Assembly (NCBI RefSeq): GCF_900101985.1
Contig: NZ_FNAR01000003.1
Span: 62,001 to 126,000, forward strand
Source: Bhargavaea beijingensis
Lineage (GTDB): Bacteria; Bacillota; Bacilli; Bacillales_A; Planococcaceae
Direction: 5' to 3'
DNA length: 64,000 bases
Below, piece after piece: positions 18,420-28,163 of the stretch. A program made the position numbers and the translations under genes. The first letter of the stretch is position 1, and each line of letters begins with the position of its first letter. The notes beneath the pieces are model-generated. The model was given only the letters and a program-made list of their open reading frames with translations. It was not told the DNA's origin and searched no databases.

Positions 18420-20822
18420 TTAGTTGATTGCTTTCACATAAGAAGTGCCATTCGGCCCTCCGCTGATCCAACCCGTTCGACCGTTGTAGTACACCTGGTA
18501 CCATTCTTTTTCGCGAATCATTGCCCCATCTTCCTTAAGAACAACCGCTACTCTGGTAGCTGGCGCCAACTTTCCTATTGACGCATCGGTTGTACTAGGT
18601 CCAGATCTGACATTCAGATTGGTTGTTGCAATGACCTCGAGCATATTTAGAATCTGTACATAGTCTTGGTGCATCCAACCCACTTGGCCCGCATAAGTCA
18701 CCTTATACCAAGTTCCATTCTTACCATGGACAGTCACTCGGTCTCCTGTTTTAGAAGTCGCGAGTTTCGCACTTGTTGTCGTCGGTTCTTTCCGAAGGTT
18801 AACGGCATCCGTTGTTTTGCCTTCTACTTTTTCAGGAAACTCCATGTAAGTTGGAGAGGAAGGTTTAGGTTCCTCCGGGCGTTCCGATCCGCCTGGTTGG
18901 TTGACATAGTTAGGTATTTCAAACTCTAAGATGAAATTGCTCATTTCCTGATAGATCTGGGCAATCTTGTTTGCCTGGATTTCCGCCCACCTCACATGAG
19001 TTGCATATTGATGTGTGGCAGGTGCATCCGGATTCCATCGCATCTTGTAAAGGGTATCTTGTCCTACATTAATGTAGTTCACCCCAACCTCATGGGCACC
19101 GCCAATTATCGCATCTGCGGGTGTGAACCATTGCTTTTTAAATGCATATTCCGCACCGCAGTCAATCGGACAAGCGTCCTTGGCCCCGTAACCATACATG
19201 TTGTAGACTTTGCCGATCGTTTCTGCGGTTTCGGCAATTTTACCTGCACCATCACGGGTTACCTTTCCGTTACTATCAACAGGGATACCATTTGATAAGA
19301 CAGATGTCCCGTTTCCGGTTTCATGCAACGTATGAGCGATCAGGTACGCTTCGTTTAGGCCAGCTGCGTAACTCGCATTCACAAAAGCCTGCCCCTGACC
19401 AGCCAGAATACCTTTACCCGCTAAAAGCCGCGTGTTGATTTCATTAGCGTCAAGCCCCGCCGGAGACTTGAGATTCAGGAACTGGTAATAGCCCGCAGTG
19501 CCCGCTGGGAAGTTGGATGGATTGGAGTAATGGGCAACTTGATCACGGGTTGCCAGAATCTTACCGGCTCCATCACTTTTTGGATCCACTTTCATCTGTT
19601 TGTCCACAAAGCTGCTGAAGGTGTAATTGTAAGATTTTGTTTTCACCACATCCTGAGTCGTCACCTGATCGGCACGAATGAAGCCGCTATACGTCTTGCC
19701 ATTTAAGGTAACACTGGCCTGGTACCAGTTTTTTGTATAAGTTTTCAGACTGATCGGGAAGCCTTTTGGAACTGTTGTCACAGTACTGGAATGAGCAGAA
19801 GCGAGCTTATGGATGTTTGCCGCGACAATTGACCGGCCATCTGCATCTTGGGAATTGTCCAGAAGCTGTTCAGTCTGATCAGCTTTGATGTAGCCTGTCT
19901 TTTTTTGGCCTCCTACATAGACCGTCGCCTGATACCAACCGCTTGTAAACGTACGGTAGTACAGCCGGGTACCCGCCGGATAAGTTTTCAGCGGTTTAGC
20001 GGATGTTGTCGCCTTCGGATAAATCCCAGTCGGTTGAACGGTGCCTATACCGTATATGCCGACTTGGGGCGATACCGCTGTTTCTACATCACTTTTGCGG
20101 ATATATCCTGACTGTGGAGAACCCTGGATATATACTTTCGCTTCATACCAGTTTTCCGAGAATGTCTTGTATGACAAAATTGTACCAGGCGAATACGTCT
20201 TCCAATATGCCGCTGTTGAGCCGTTTTTATAAACAGCCGTCGGACTCTTGAGCGCAACGCCTTTCAATGTTTCCTGTGAATCAAAGGCGGTCTCGACATC
20301 GCTCTTTCGAATGTACCCCGTACGCCATTCTCCCTTGTAAGAAATCGTTGCCTCATACCACTGAGATGAGAAAGTGCGATACTTCAAAATCGTTCCCTGA
20401 CCGTAGTTTTTTAGAACGGCAGCTTTTGAAGAGGGTGCCGATAAGATCGGAGTAGGACTTTTCAGGGCGATTCCTTTTAATGTCGTCGGGTTTTCTGTAA
20501 TCGGGTCCACATCAGACGAATGGATAAAACCAGTTGTCCACTTTCCGCTTACAGAGACAACTGCTTTGTGCCATTCTGAACCAGTAACTTCATACTTCAA
20601 TATTCGTCCTTCAGAATATGACTTCAGTATATTCGAAGAGCGCGATTCACTCGCATAAACATGCGTCGGATTCTTAAGTGCTACCCCTTTGCCGCTAGTT
20701 GAAGCAGAAGCTTCATCGATAGGGTTTAGCATGGACAAGATTAATACAAAAGACATAAAAGCCAACAACAAACGACCGTACCTCTCAAAGTGCTCGCATT
20801 TTTCTTCTCGTTTATTCATCAT
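18420..20822 (-). CDS. Secreted N-acetylglucosaminidase autolysin with seven SH3-like modules
   Basis: The 800-residue protein has a signal peptide ending near SASA (residue 41), then five repeats of about 65 residues (roughly 44-385), each containing KTY..GT.L.Y....WY.A.V...G....GYI. These are SH3/GW-like wall-binding modules. A glucosaminidase domain follows (about 390-650) with LIAHTLHETGNGTS, which carries the catalytic Glu, and MYGYGAKDACP. Two further SH3b modules (about 673-800) contain NLRKEPTTTSAKL and LNVRSGPS. The domain resembles LytD-type endo-beta-N-acetylglucosaminidases that cleave peptidoglycan glycan strands at division or turnover. AGGGA precedes the two adjacent ATG codons. 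Confidence 0.88.
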   Translation of the reverse strand: MMNKREEKCEHFERYGRLLLAFMSFVLILSMLNPIDEASASTSGKGVALKNPTHVYASESRSSNILKSYSEGRILKYEVTGSEWHKAVVSVSGKWTTGFIHSSDVDPITENPTTLKGIALKSPTPILSAPSSKAAVLKNYGQGTILKYRTFSSQWYEATISYKGEWRTGYIRKSDVETAFDSQETLKGVALKSPTAVYKNGSTAAYWKTYSPGTILSYKTFSENWYEAKVYIQGSPQSGYIRKSDVETAVSPQVGIYGIGTVQPTGIYPKATTSAKPLKTYPAGTRLYYRTFTSGWYQATVYVGGQKKTGYIKADQTEQLLDNSQDADGRSIVAANIHKLASAHSSTVTTVPKGFPISLKTYTKNWYQASVTLNGKTYSGFIRADQVTTQDVVKTKSYNYTFSSFVDKQMKVDPKSDGAGKILATRDQVAHYSNPSNFPAGTAGYYQFLNLKSPAGLDANEINTRLLAGKGILAGQGQAFVNASYAAGLNEAYLIAHTLHETGNGTSVLSNGIPVDSNGKVTRDGAGKIAETAETIGKVYNMYGYGAKDACPIDCGAEYAFKKQWFTPADAIIGGAHEVGVNYINVGQDTLYKMRWNPDAPATHQYATHVRWAEIQANKIAQIYQEMSNFILEFEIPNYVNQPGGSERPEEPKPSSPTYMEFPEKVEGKTTDAVNLRKEPTTTSAKLATSKTGDRVTVHGKNGTWYKVTYAGQVGWMHQDYVQILNMLEVIATTNLNVRSGPSTTDASIGKLAPATRVAVVLKEDGAMIREKEWYQVYYNGRTGWISGGPNGTSYVKAIN

Positions 20823-20862
20823 TAGTTCCCTATTAAACCTCCCTTTAGAAACGCGACTTAAA

Positions 20863-22407
20863 TTATTTTATATTCAGCCCAAAGTTATCAGCCATAGTGA
20901 CATAAAAATCCAACTTTTTTTCTGCACTGTTAATAATCCTTCGTGCATTCATTCTTATAGTGGCTCTTTCAAATCCGTTATATTTTATATAAATAGAAAA
21001 TAAACCGTTGTCTTTTTCCGCTAAATCTTTCAATGGGAGTGTCACTTCATAAGTATTAGAATCTACTTCTACCAGCGGATATTCAAACTCATTTAAATGG
21101 TTACTTCTGCTTCTTATAGTAAAGCAATTCAACGTATTAATTTGTTTGCCATATATATTCATCCTTATTAACAAATTGTCGTTATATACTTTGGTACTAT
21201 TATGAATGGCGATTAACGAAATTTCTCTGTGCTCCATTGGAGTACTGATAGGCAGAATATAATACGCTCTATCGTTAATAATCTCATAATCTTTGATATT
21301 TTCGTTTCTGCTCCATTCAATTAGTTTAATTAACTCATCATATTTTTTCTCTTCAAAAAGTTTTACTATGGACTTATGCCATGAATGAAAGAACGAATCC
21401 GTAAAATCATATGGTAAATCACTTGTTGTTTCAATTAACTTTTGGAACTTTTCATAGTACTTTTCTTTCTCTTTTGATTTCAAGAAATGTCCTCTGTCAA
21501 ATAAACGAGTAATCCCATCTATTTCATAAAATCTATTTAGTGCCATTTTCTCAATATTCACCGGGAGTTTTTTACTCTTAATATACTTGATGACTTTTAA
21601 GTTTGCATCAAATTTTTCTAATGGATTAGTTTTAGAGACTAAGCTTATATTTTCTTTGTATCGATTTATAAAATAGATAACTCTGTCACTTGTAGATATT
21701 GTTGAACACTTAGTCAAAACGTCTACAAAGAATTGTTTGTCTTCAGCGAAATTCATTTCCGGAAAAGCAATTTGGTTTTCTTTTATAAAATTAGTTCTCA
21801 TCATTCTTCCCGTTGGCCCCAAATGATAGAACAGTCTAGGTATAGTAAATGGATCTATTGATTCTCTAGTTCTCCAACTAGCATATTCACCCGCAACAGA
21901 AGTAACATTATCTTCTAATTTAATGCTTTTCCCTACTGCATAAGGATCCTGTGTTTTCTCCAGCAAATCGTATAAACTCTTTATACCATCATCATGGAAC
22001 CAATCGTCAGAATCCAGGAATGTCAGATACTTCCCTTCAGATAGTGAAATACCTATATTCCTGGGCTTAGCCGGAGATCCGCTATTTTTCTCTAAAAAAA
22101 CCGGTGTTATGTTATCATATTTCCGAGCATATTCTAATATAATTTGGCGTGATTTATCTGTTGAATAGTCATCAACAATTATTAATTCAATATTTTCAAA
22201 TCCGATCGTTTGTCTGATTAAAGAGGTAATGGCTTTTTCAATAGAATTTTCCGCATTATACACAGGAATTATTACTGAAACCTTATAACTTCTATTTTTC
22301 TTCCTTTTATGCACATAGTAACCATCAGCATTATATCTAATTCCTTTAAGGAATACTTCATCTTTATGAATAAATGATCGGACAGAATTTATAATGTCAT
22401 TATTCAT
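20863..22407 (-). CDS. Family 2 glycosyltransferase, AT-rich
   Basis: The N-terminal part of this 514-residue protein is a GT-A fold family 2 glycosyltransferase: VSVIIPVYNAENSIEKAI near residues 43-60, IELIIVDDYSTD near 73-84, KPRNIGISLSEG near 114 and the DXD-like LDSDDW near 130. The C-terminal 200 residues match nothing I can name and may form a beta-rich accessory domain. The gene is strikingly A/T-rich, including at third codon positions, unlike the GC-rich his or urease genes, which suggests recent transfer. GAGGTG stands before the ATG. It is divergent from the CDP-glycerol transferase and probably decorates a wall polymer; donor and acceptor are unknown. Confidence 0.85.
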   Translation of the reverse strand: MNNDIINSVRSFIHKDEVFLKGIRYNADGYYVHKRKKNRSYKVSVIIPVYNAENSIEKAITSLIRQTIGFENIELIIVDDYSTDKSRQIILEYARKYDNITPVFLEKNSGSPAKPRNIGISLSEGKYLTFLDSDDWFHDDGIKSLYDLLEKTQDPYAVGKSIKLEDNVTSVAGEYASWRTRESIDPFTIPRLFYHLGPTGRMMRTNFIKENQIAFPEMNFAEDKQFFVDVLTKCSTISTSDRVIYFINRYKENISLVSKTNPLEKFDANLKVIKYIKSKKLPVNIEKMALNRFYEIDGITRLFDRGHFLKSKEKEKYYEKFQKLIETTSDLPYDFTDSFFHSWHKSIVKLFEEKKYDELIKLIEWSRNENIKDYEIINDRAYYILPISTPMEHREISLIAIHNSTKVYNDNLLIRMNIYGKQINTLNCFTIRSRSNHLNEFEYPLVEVDSNTYEVTLPLKDLAEKDNGLFSIYIKYNGFERATIRMNARRIINSAEKKLDFYVTMADNFGLNIK

Positions 22408-22458
22408 TTTTTCAACACCTCACATTCTATTCTATTAATCGTAATTCACATTGTAGCA

Positions 22459-22487
22459 TGCACAACTAGAGATAGGTAACGTATAAT
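22459..22487 (+). promoter_or_regulatory. Possible promoter of the double-domain CDP-glycerol transferase gene
   Basis: TATAAT at 22482-22487 is a perfect -10; TGCACA at 22459 is a weak -35 at 17-base spacing. It lies about 57 bases before the start at 22544. Confidence 0.4.
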
Positions 22488-22543
22488 ATAAAGCGCTACC
22501 GCTATAATCTTGCTTTACTAAGTGTCAGATGGAGGATGCGTTT

Positions 22544-25500
22544 ATGAAGTCTCAAATTGAACTCTACCAAGATAATAACAATATATTCATAAAAATAGAA
22601 TTGGATATAGGATATGAGGTAACGGATATATTCCTTGAACACTCTGAAACAGGAAAACAGGTCCGTTATCCTGTCGAATTTGACAATGGTGTAGCCATCC
22701 TAAGACTACCGTTCGACTCTCTTCTTCGTGATCTCAAAAAACACCAAACAATTAATGTTGATGAAATCAGCTTAAGCGTACAGGCCCGCTGGCATTGGTA
22801 TGCCTCCATACGCGTTGATGAAGAAGACGCCCCTGCAGAGTTGGTCGCTAAGCTAAATAAGCGAGTAGAGACTGATGCCACTATTCCGGGCAAAAAGAAG
22901 TACTGGACAAAAGAAAACCGATCCTTCCATTATGACCTTCGAATAGGGAAGTTTAAGAGAACATCCGTTAACGGACTACAGATAGTGGATATGCACGGTC
23001 ATCAGCTCTTTACATACCTCAATAAGCATGGATACCTGAATACAGTATTGGACGATTCAATATCCGGCAAGAATAAGCTTCAGCTCGAAAGTGTGCGCTC
23101 AAAAGGCAGCACCCTCAAAATCGAAGGGCGTCTGAATACCGGATATTTTGACTTCAGAAATGCTAAAGCGATATTAAAATCAAGAACGACGACAACTGAA
23201 GTTTCACTTGATCTCATTCTGAAACGTGATGAGGAAAAGTTCAGAAACGGCTTTGGAAAAAATATCTATTCGTTCTTTTTATCCGCTGATTTTGACGGAT
23301 TGTTGCCTGACAAAAACGATATCTATGACCTTTATCTGGAGGGCAAAAAACCATATCAGCCGGAGCCGGAACGAATCAGAGTAGGGCGGCCTACTTTCAG
23401 GGCACGATACTTCTTCCGTGAATTTTTAACGAACAAGACTAGTGGTGCACCTCTGCTGATCAACCCTTACTACACCATCTACAAGTCCAATATGTCCTTC
23501 GAAGTGTTTCAGATACCTGAAGAGAACTACCGATACCTGAAACGATTGCAACGGTATTCTGGTATTCTGCAAGTTCTGAACCGGCATAAAGACATTTGGC
23601 TTGTAGGTGAACGGCCATATAAAGCACAGGATACAGGATATGCATTTTTTAAATACATGCGCACACACCATCCAGAGAAAAATGTTTACTACGTCGTTTC
23701 CAAAGATTCACCCGAATATGAGAATGTCGCTCCTTTAGGAAATGTTGTCGAATTCGGCTCAAAAGAACATATTAAATTAACGTTAATCGCGACGAAGATA
23801 TACTCTTCTCACCATCCGAACTATCTGTACCCGATCCGGACGAAATCCTTTGAGAAAGCAGTATCGGCTACAAAGATTTTTCTGCAGCATGGCGTACTCG
23901 GCGGAAAGAATATGGCCAACATTTATAGTGCGACATCCAAAACGTTCAATGTCGACCTTTTCGTTACCAGCTCTGACTATGAAAAAGAAAAGATAGTGGT
24001 CGGAGACATGGGCTATAATCCGAAGGATGTTATCGTAACCGGTCTTTCCCGCTTCGACACCCTGTTCAATAACGATACGGAAGTAAAGCGGCAAATCCTG
24101 ATCATCCCAACATGGCGGGACTGGCTGCAAGATGTCGACTCCTTCCTTGACAGTGAATATTTCGAACGCTACCGGAACCTTGTTAACAACCCTGAGCTAC
24201 ACCGTCTTGCAGAGCAACATGACTTTGAAATACTGCTCTGCCTGCATCCGAATATGCAAATCTTCTCCGATTACTTCGAAGGAACCCCGGTACGGGTGAT
24301 CCACCAAGGCGAGATTGATGTCCAGTCCCTCATTAAAGAAAGTGCTTTGATGATTACAGACTATTCCAGTGTGGCCTTCGACTTTAGTTTTCTTCACAAA
24401 CCTGTCGTCTATTATCAGTTTGACAGGGAAAGGTTCCTTGGGAAGCGCGGCTCCCATCTGGATATGGATCAGGAATTGCCGGGTGATATCGTCAGAGAAG
24501 AAACAGAGGTCATTGGCAAAATCCGCGAATATGCCGGGCAGCAATTCAAGGCGAATCCTGAAACCGTACAAAAAGCCAATAAATTCATCAAATATCGGGA
24601 CACCCGTTCTTCTGAAAGGATTTACCTGGAAACCAAGGATGTTTATAAGAAGCGGACCCTTTTGGCTGAAATGAAGAAGAACGACTTTCTCCGCGACCTG
24701 TTCACCAAGTTCAGAAAGTCGAACTACTACTTCCCAACTATGAAAGTGGCGTATAGCCTGATGCGGCGTGTGTTGCCCGTCAAGAAGAATAAAGTATTCC
24801 TGGAAAGCGGACTCGGAAAAAGTCTTGGAGACAGTCCGAAAGAGATCTATGACGTTCTCCAGAAAAGCGGCAAGGATTATGAATTTGTCTGGTCGTATAA
24901 TCGAAGGTTCCCGAACAAACCTCAGAATACGAAAGTCGTGAAACGGCTCAGCCCGGGTTATTACTACCACTTGGCCACATCCGGATACTGGATCAACAAT
25001 CAGAACTTCCCGACGTATATTAAAAAAAGAAAAGGAACCCGGTATCTTCAAACGTGGCATGGTACTCCCCTCAAACGGATGCTTCATGATATCGAACTGA
25101 TTCATGGTAGAGATGAAACCTATTTGGAACGGGTCAGCTCGGCTATCCAAGAATGGGATGCCCTCATCTCCCCTTCCCGGTATGCGACGGAATGCTTCAG
25201 AAGCGCATTCCGCTATAAAGGGCCTGTGATTGAACAGGGTTATCCCAGAAACGATGTGTTTTACCAAGGAATGGACAATGATCAGTTGGAAGCCATCCGC
25301 AACAAACTGGGTATTGCGCCAGGTAAAAAAGTCATCCTTTACGCACCTACATTCCGGGACAACGAGAATATCGGTAATAAGTTTATCATGGATATCCCAA
25401 TGGACTTTGAGCGCTTCAAGGAACGATTCGGCGAAGAATATGTGCTGCTGACGCGGTTGCATGTCGTGGTCAGCAATAAATTGAGGATCCCGAAGGAACT

Positions 25501-25867
25501 TTCTGACACAGTGATCAATGCCTCCAATTATCCCGACATTCAGGAGCTCATGTTGATTTCCGACATTTTAATAACTGACTACTCATCGGTTTGGTTTGAC
25601 TTTTTAAACACGAATCAACCAATCCTCTTCTACACTTACGACTTCGAAGAGTACCGTGATTCAATTCGCGGCTTCTATTTGGACTTTGAGAATGAAGCCC
25701 CAGGTCCTTTATGTATGACAGAAGGACAGCTGATGGAATGCATTAGCGATATCGAAAAAATTACTCAGCAATATCGACAGGCCTATCAAGAAGCTCAAAA
25801 CAAATTCTGTTATCTGGACGATGGCCATGCAGCAGAACGTACCGTAAAGGAATTCTTCTTGGAATAA
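22544..25867 (+). CDS. CDP-glycerol glycerophosphotransferase-type protein with two catalytic domains
   Basis: The 1107-residue protein contains two TagF-like GT-B domains in tandem. Domain 1 (about 350-690) has IWLVGERPYKAQDTGYAFF, IFLQHGVLGGKN, PTWRDW and MITDYSSVAFDF; domain 2 (about 735-1100) has YLQTWHGTPLKRMLHDI, YAPTFRDN and LITDYSSVWFDF. These are the CDP-glycerol and acceptor site signatures of enzymes that build poly(glycerol phosphate) teichoic acid. The first 300 residues are a non-catalytic region. GGAGG at 22532 sets the ATG at 22544; an ATG at 22529 lies before it. Domain 1 is clearly paralogous to the protein at 32954-35632. A priming plus polymerising division of labour, or two linkages, is possible but not shown. 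Confidence 0.9.
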   Translation: MKSQIELYQDNNNIFIKIELDIGYEVTDIFLEHSETGKQVRYPVEFDNGVAILRLPFDSLLRDLKKHQTINVDEISLSVQARWHWYASIRVDEEDAPAELVAKLNKRVETDATIPGKKKYWTKENRSFHYDLRIGKFKRTSVNGLQIVDMHGHQLFTYLNKHGYLNTVLDDSISGKNKLQLESVRSKGSTLKIEGRLNTGYFDFRNAKAILKSRTTTTEVSLDLILKRDEEKFRNGFGKNIYSFFLSADFDGLLPDKNDIYDLYLEGKKPYQPEPERIRVGRPTFRARYFFREFLTNKTSGAPLLINPYYTIYKSNMSFEVFQIPEENYRYLKRLQRYSGILQVLNRHKDIWLVGERPYKAQDTGYAFFKYMRTHHPEKNVYYVVSKDSPEYENVAPLGNVVEFGSKEHIKLTLIATKIYSSHHPNYLYPIRTKSFEKAVSATKIFLQHGVLGGKNMANIYSATSKTFNVDLFVTSSDYEKEKIVVGDMGYNPKDVIVTGLSRFDTLFNNDTEVKRQILIIPTWRDWLQDVDSFLDSEYFERYRNLVNNPELHRLAEQHDFEILLCLHPNMQIFSDYFEGTPVRVIHQGEIDVQSLIKESALMITDYSSVAFDFSFLHKPVVYYQFDRERFLGKRGSHLDMDQELPGDIVREETEVIGKIREYAGQQFKANPETVQKANKFIKYRDTRSSERIYLETKDVYKKRTLLAEMKKNDFLRDLFTKFRKSNYYFPTMKVAYSLMRRVLPVKKNKVFLESGLGKSLGDSPKEIYDVLQKSGKDYEFVWSYNRRFPNKPQNTKVVKRLSPGYYYHLATSGYWINNQNFPTYIKKRKGTRYLQTWHGTPLKRMLHDIELIHGRDETYLERVSSAIQEWDALISPSRYATECFRSAFRYKGPVIEQGYPRNDVFYQGMDNDQLEAIRNKLGIAPGKKVILYAPTFRDNENIGNKFIMDIPMDFERFKERFGEEYVLLTRLHVVVSNKLRIPKELSDTVINASNYPDIQELMLISDILITDYSSVWFDFLNTNQPILFYTYDFEEYRDSIRGFYLDFENEAPGPLCMTEGQLMECISDIEKITQQYRQAYQEAQNKFCYLDDGHAAERTVKEFFLE

Positions 25868-25874
25868 GAAAATT

Positions 25875-25919
25875 AGCCTCCTAACATCCTCATATTGCTG
25901 AGGATATTGGGAGGCTTTT
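25875..25919 (+). terminator. Terminator after the CDP-glycerol transferase gene
   Basis: A 17-base stem with two mismatches (GCCTCC.AA.ATCCTCA against its complement) is followed by TTTTG. Confidence 0.88.
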
Positions 25920-26064
25920 GTCTTCTGGCAGCAGATTGATAATTTTTACTGAGCTGGTTGTCGAAAACACGTTGCACCATTATACTAATACCTACCCAAG
26001 TGGAATCAATTTGAAATAAGCAGTACATTTTCCCTAATCAACTTATGGAGAAAGAGGAAAAGCA

Positions 26065-26630
26065 ATGTCGACGATTAAGAAAACAGCATTGTTCGGATGT
26101 TATTTCCTATTATTTTTTATTGTCCTGAAAATCTAAAGGGCTCACCAATTATCTGCAAGGGCTACGGGCAACCGACGAGTCATTTGAGGATCTGATCGGC
26201 ACACTTTTGGACTCCGATAAAGAAATCAATTTCGTCCTTTATGGAGACCATTTTCCAAGCCTTTTCAGAGGAAAAGAGCAACAATTCCCGGGGGCACTCC
26301 TTCATGAAATGCCATGATTGATTTATATGAACCACGGCCGCAGCGAAGGCGGCTTAAAACTGGATGGAATTTTCCCCATCTTCCTTACCACTGTATTGCT
26401 TAAGGAAGGGAATTATAAAGTGACACCGTTCCAGGCTTTGATGGATCAAATGCTAAGTAGCGGTATAAAGCGGATTGCCAGGGACTTCATTGTCACCGAT
26501 AAAGGTGTCGTCTTGAATTCAGAAATAGATGAGGACCTCTTGGTGAGTGAATGATTATCGAACGGGCATGTATGATGCTTTATTCGGCTCTGACTGGTTG
26601 CCTGATTCATTTTACACGTTCTACGATTAA
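26065..26630 (+). pseudogene. Decayed LTA-synthase / phosphoglycerol-transferase-like gene
   Basis: AGAGG precedes an ATG at 26065 that encodes MSTIKKTALFGCYFLLFFIV, a membrane anchor, before a stop. In another frame from about 26144 come TNYLQGLRATDESFEDLI and FVLYGDHFPSLF, the latter matching the YGDH metal-binding block of LTA synthases and related sulfatase-fold transferases. An in-frame TGA follows at 26312, then LIYMNHGRS and the family-like stretch to 26554, and after one more frameshift YRTGMYDALFGSDWLPDSF to the TAA at 26628. The central catalytic region is missing. So one gene has lost its middle and gained a stop and two frame changes. Its former product would have handled glycerol phosphate, like its upstream neighbour. 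Confidence 0.75.
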
Positions 26631-26643
26631 CTCTTGGTCGTAT

Positions 26644-26671
26644 GCTGCTCCGTATGGATAGCAGCTTTTTT
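26644..26671 (+). terminator. Terminator after the decayed gene
   Basis: GCTGCT and AGCAGC pair around ten bases and are followed by TTTTTT. It sits where the intact phosphoglycerol-transferase gene would have ended. Confidence 0.75.
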
Positions 26672-26763
26672 ATTCTCTCCCCGTTTTTCTCCGGATCCGA
26701 CAGTACATAAGTTATCCGCAACTAGCGATTCGTTCCCATGGATCAAATCGTGCCCTTCGCTCC

Positions 26764-27600
26764 TCATCTGGCCAATTCTTCACCCTGAAGGATATGCTGT
26801 AGCCAGCCGTGCACATCCTCGTGATCGTAATCGACTGATCCCGGCTGTTGCGGATTTCTCGATGCTTCCCCATGGAAGTCGCTGCCGACGCTTTTCAGCA
26901 GGCCGAGCCGCTCCGATTCCGCCCACCACTGAACCGTCTCCAACTCGGAGTGGCAGGTGTAGTACACTTCAATGCCGTCAAGCCCTTCATCTGCGACGCG
27001 GTCAATACTGAAGCCGAATCGGTATGCGCCCGGATGTGCGAGGAAAGCGAGACCGCCGCACTCATGGATCAGGGCAATGGCTTCTTCTGATGAAAAGGCT
27101 TTTCGCTCGATGTAACCCGGGCTCCCTGAGGAAAGGAGACGGTCGAAGGCTTCTTCGATGTCATGAAAGTACCGGTGCTCTACAAGAACCTTGGCAATAT
27201 GCGTCCGGACGATCACGCCGCCTTCCGCTTTTGAGCGGCAGTCTTCCCAGCAAATGTCATAGCCCATCCGATTCAGTCGGCGGACGATTTTGCGGCTCCA
27301 CGACTCCCGCTCCTGCCGGCGCCACTTGCAGTATGCCTTCATCAGAGGATGGTCAGGGTCAAACCCATAACCGAGGATGTGCAATTCGCCGTTCGGGCCG
27401 TACGTGTTCAGCTCAATGCCCGGAATTACCCGGACGCCCGTGCGTTCTTCATGGGCCTTCGCTTCCGCAAATGCGCCCACCGAGTCATGGTCCGTGATGG
27501 CAATGCAGGACAACCCCCGGATCGCCGCCAAGTCCATCAGACCGCGCGGCGTCCGTTCTCCGTCCGAAAACACCGAGTGCATATGCAGGTCAACCTTCAT
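26764..27600 (-). CDS. PHP-domain phosphoesterase (TrpH / RNase AM type)
   Basis: The 278-residue protein has the metal-binding motifs of the PHP superfamily in order: DLHMHSVFSDG near residue 4, ITDHDSV near 36, VIPGIELNTY near 58, THIAKVL near 135, FLAHPG near 189 and SDFHGEASRNP near 238. Close relatives hydrolyse 3',5'-bisphosphonucleotides and trim RNA 5' ends from the 5' side, so a role in nucleotide or RNA turnover is likely. GGAGG eight bases before the ATG at 27600 selects this start over a GTG at 27609. No operon partner is seen. Confidence 0.85.
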   Translation of the reverse strand: MKVDLHMHSVFSDGERTPRGLMDLAAIRGLSCIAITDHDSVGAFAEAKAHEERTGVRVIPGIELNTYGPNGELHILGYGFDPDHPLMKAYCKWRRQERESWSRKIVRRLNRMGYDICWEDCRSKAEGGVIVRTHIAKVLVEHRYFHDIEEAFDRLLSSGSPGYIERKAFSSEEAIALIHECGGLAFLAHPGAYRFGFSIDRVADEGLDGIEVYYTCHSELETVQWWAESERLGLLKSVGSDFHGEASRNPQQPGSVDYDHEDVHGWLQHILQGEELAR

Positions 27601-28163
27601 CCGAAGCACCTCCTGTGATTCACTTCGTTTTCATCATAACGATGGAATGTTGCCGGGATGTTAAGCTGCTGTTGAAGTTCGTAAAGAAACGATTTATTCG
27701 ATTGACTTGACACTCTTAGTTATCAATCATATGTTAGGAAACATTGGCATTAACATTCCCCACTAACAGAATGTACAAAAAAGTATAAATGAGTAAAATA
27801 ATTTCAAGAATACAGTCTTAAAAGGGCTGGCTTTACACTGGCTATTGATATTGCCCATGCAGAGTAGGGGTAACAAGCGCCAGGGTTTTTTAATAAGCAA
27901 CAAGTAAAAAAGTCCACTATTCAGGAAACCGCTTCTTCGCCAAACTATCAAAATGATATGCAACTACTGAATTGGGGAAAAGGACCTCTTGAAGTTTTAC
28001 TGAGTAGTTGTCATCATGCACTGCGAAAGAAATTTACCAATTTGGTGAAATTCAGCAACAGCTGTGCCATCGAGTTGAAGGCAACGTGACTGGAAACTAA
28101 TTGGGTGGAGTTGGTGGTTTCTCTCTTACTATATTGAAAAAAAAGGATAGGAGGAACCGTACT
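27601..28163. other. AT-rich region without a recognisable gene
   Basis: About 560 bases between divergent PHP and GDPD genes. I find no reading frame with a ribosome binding site except that of the GDPD gene itself, whose GGAGG lies near 28150. A promoter-like sequence at 27707-27735 points into the region. The rest may be the remains of a gene, but no protein motif could be recognised on either strand. Confidence 0.5.
27707..27735 (+). promoter_or_regulatory. Sigma-A-like promoter
   Basis: A perfect -35 TTGACA at 27707, a 17-base spacer and TATGTT at 27730. The next identified gene start on this strand is about 430 bases downstream, so it may drive a long leader or an unseen transcript. 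Confidence 0.5.

Noticed and set aside
24197-25462. Antisense frame of 421 codons inside the double-domain CDP-glycerol transferase
   Set aside because: The sense strand carries both catalytic domains; the antisense product matches nothing and lacks a start signal.
27763-27963. Minus-strand 66-codon frame as a gene or transposase fragment
   Set aside because: No ribosome binding site and no motif that I can recognise; other frames look equally plausible.
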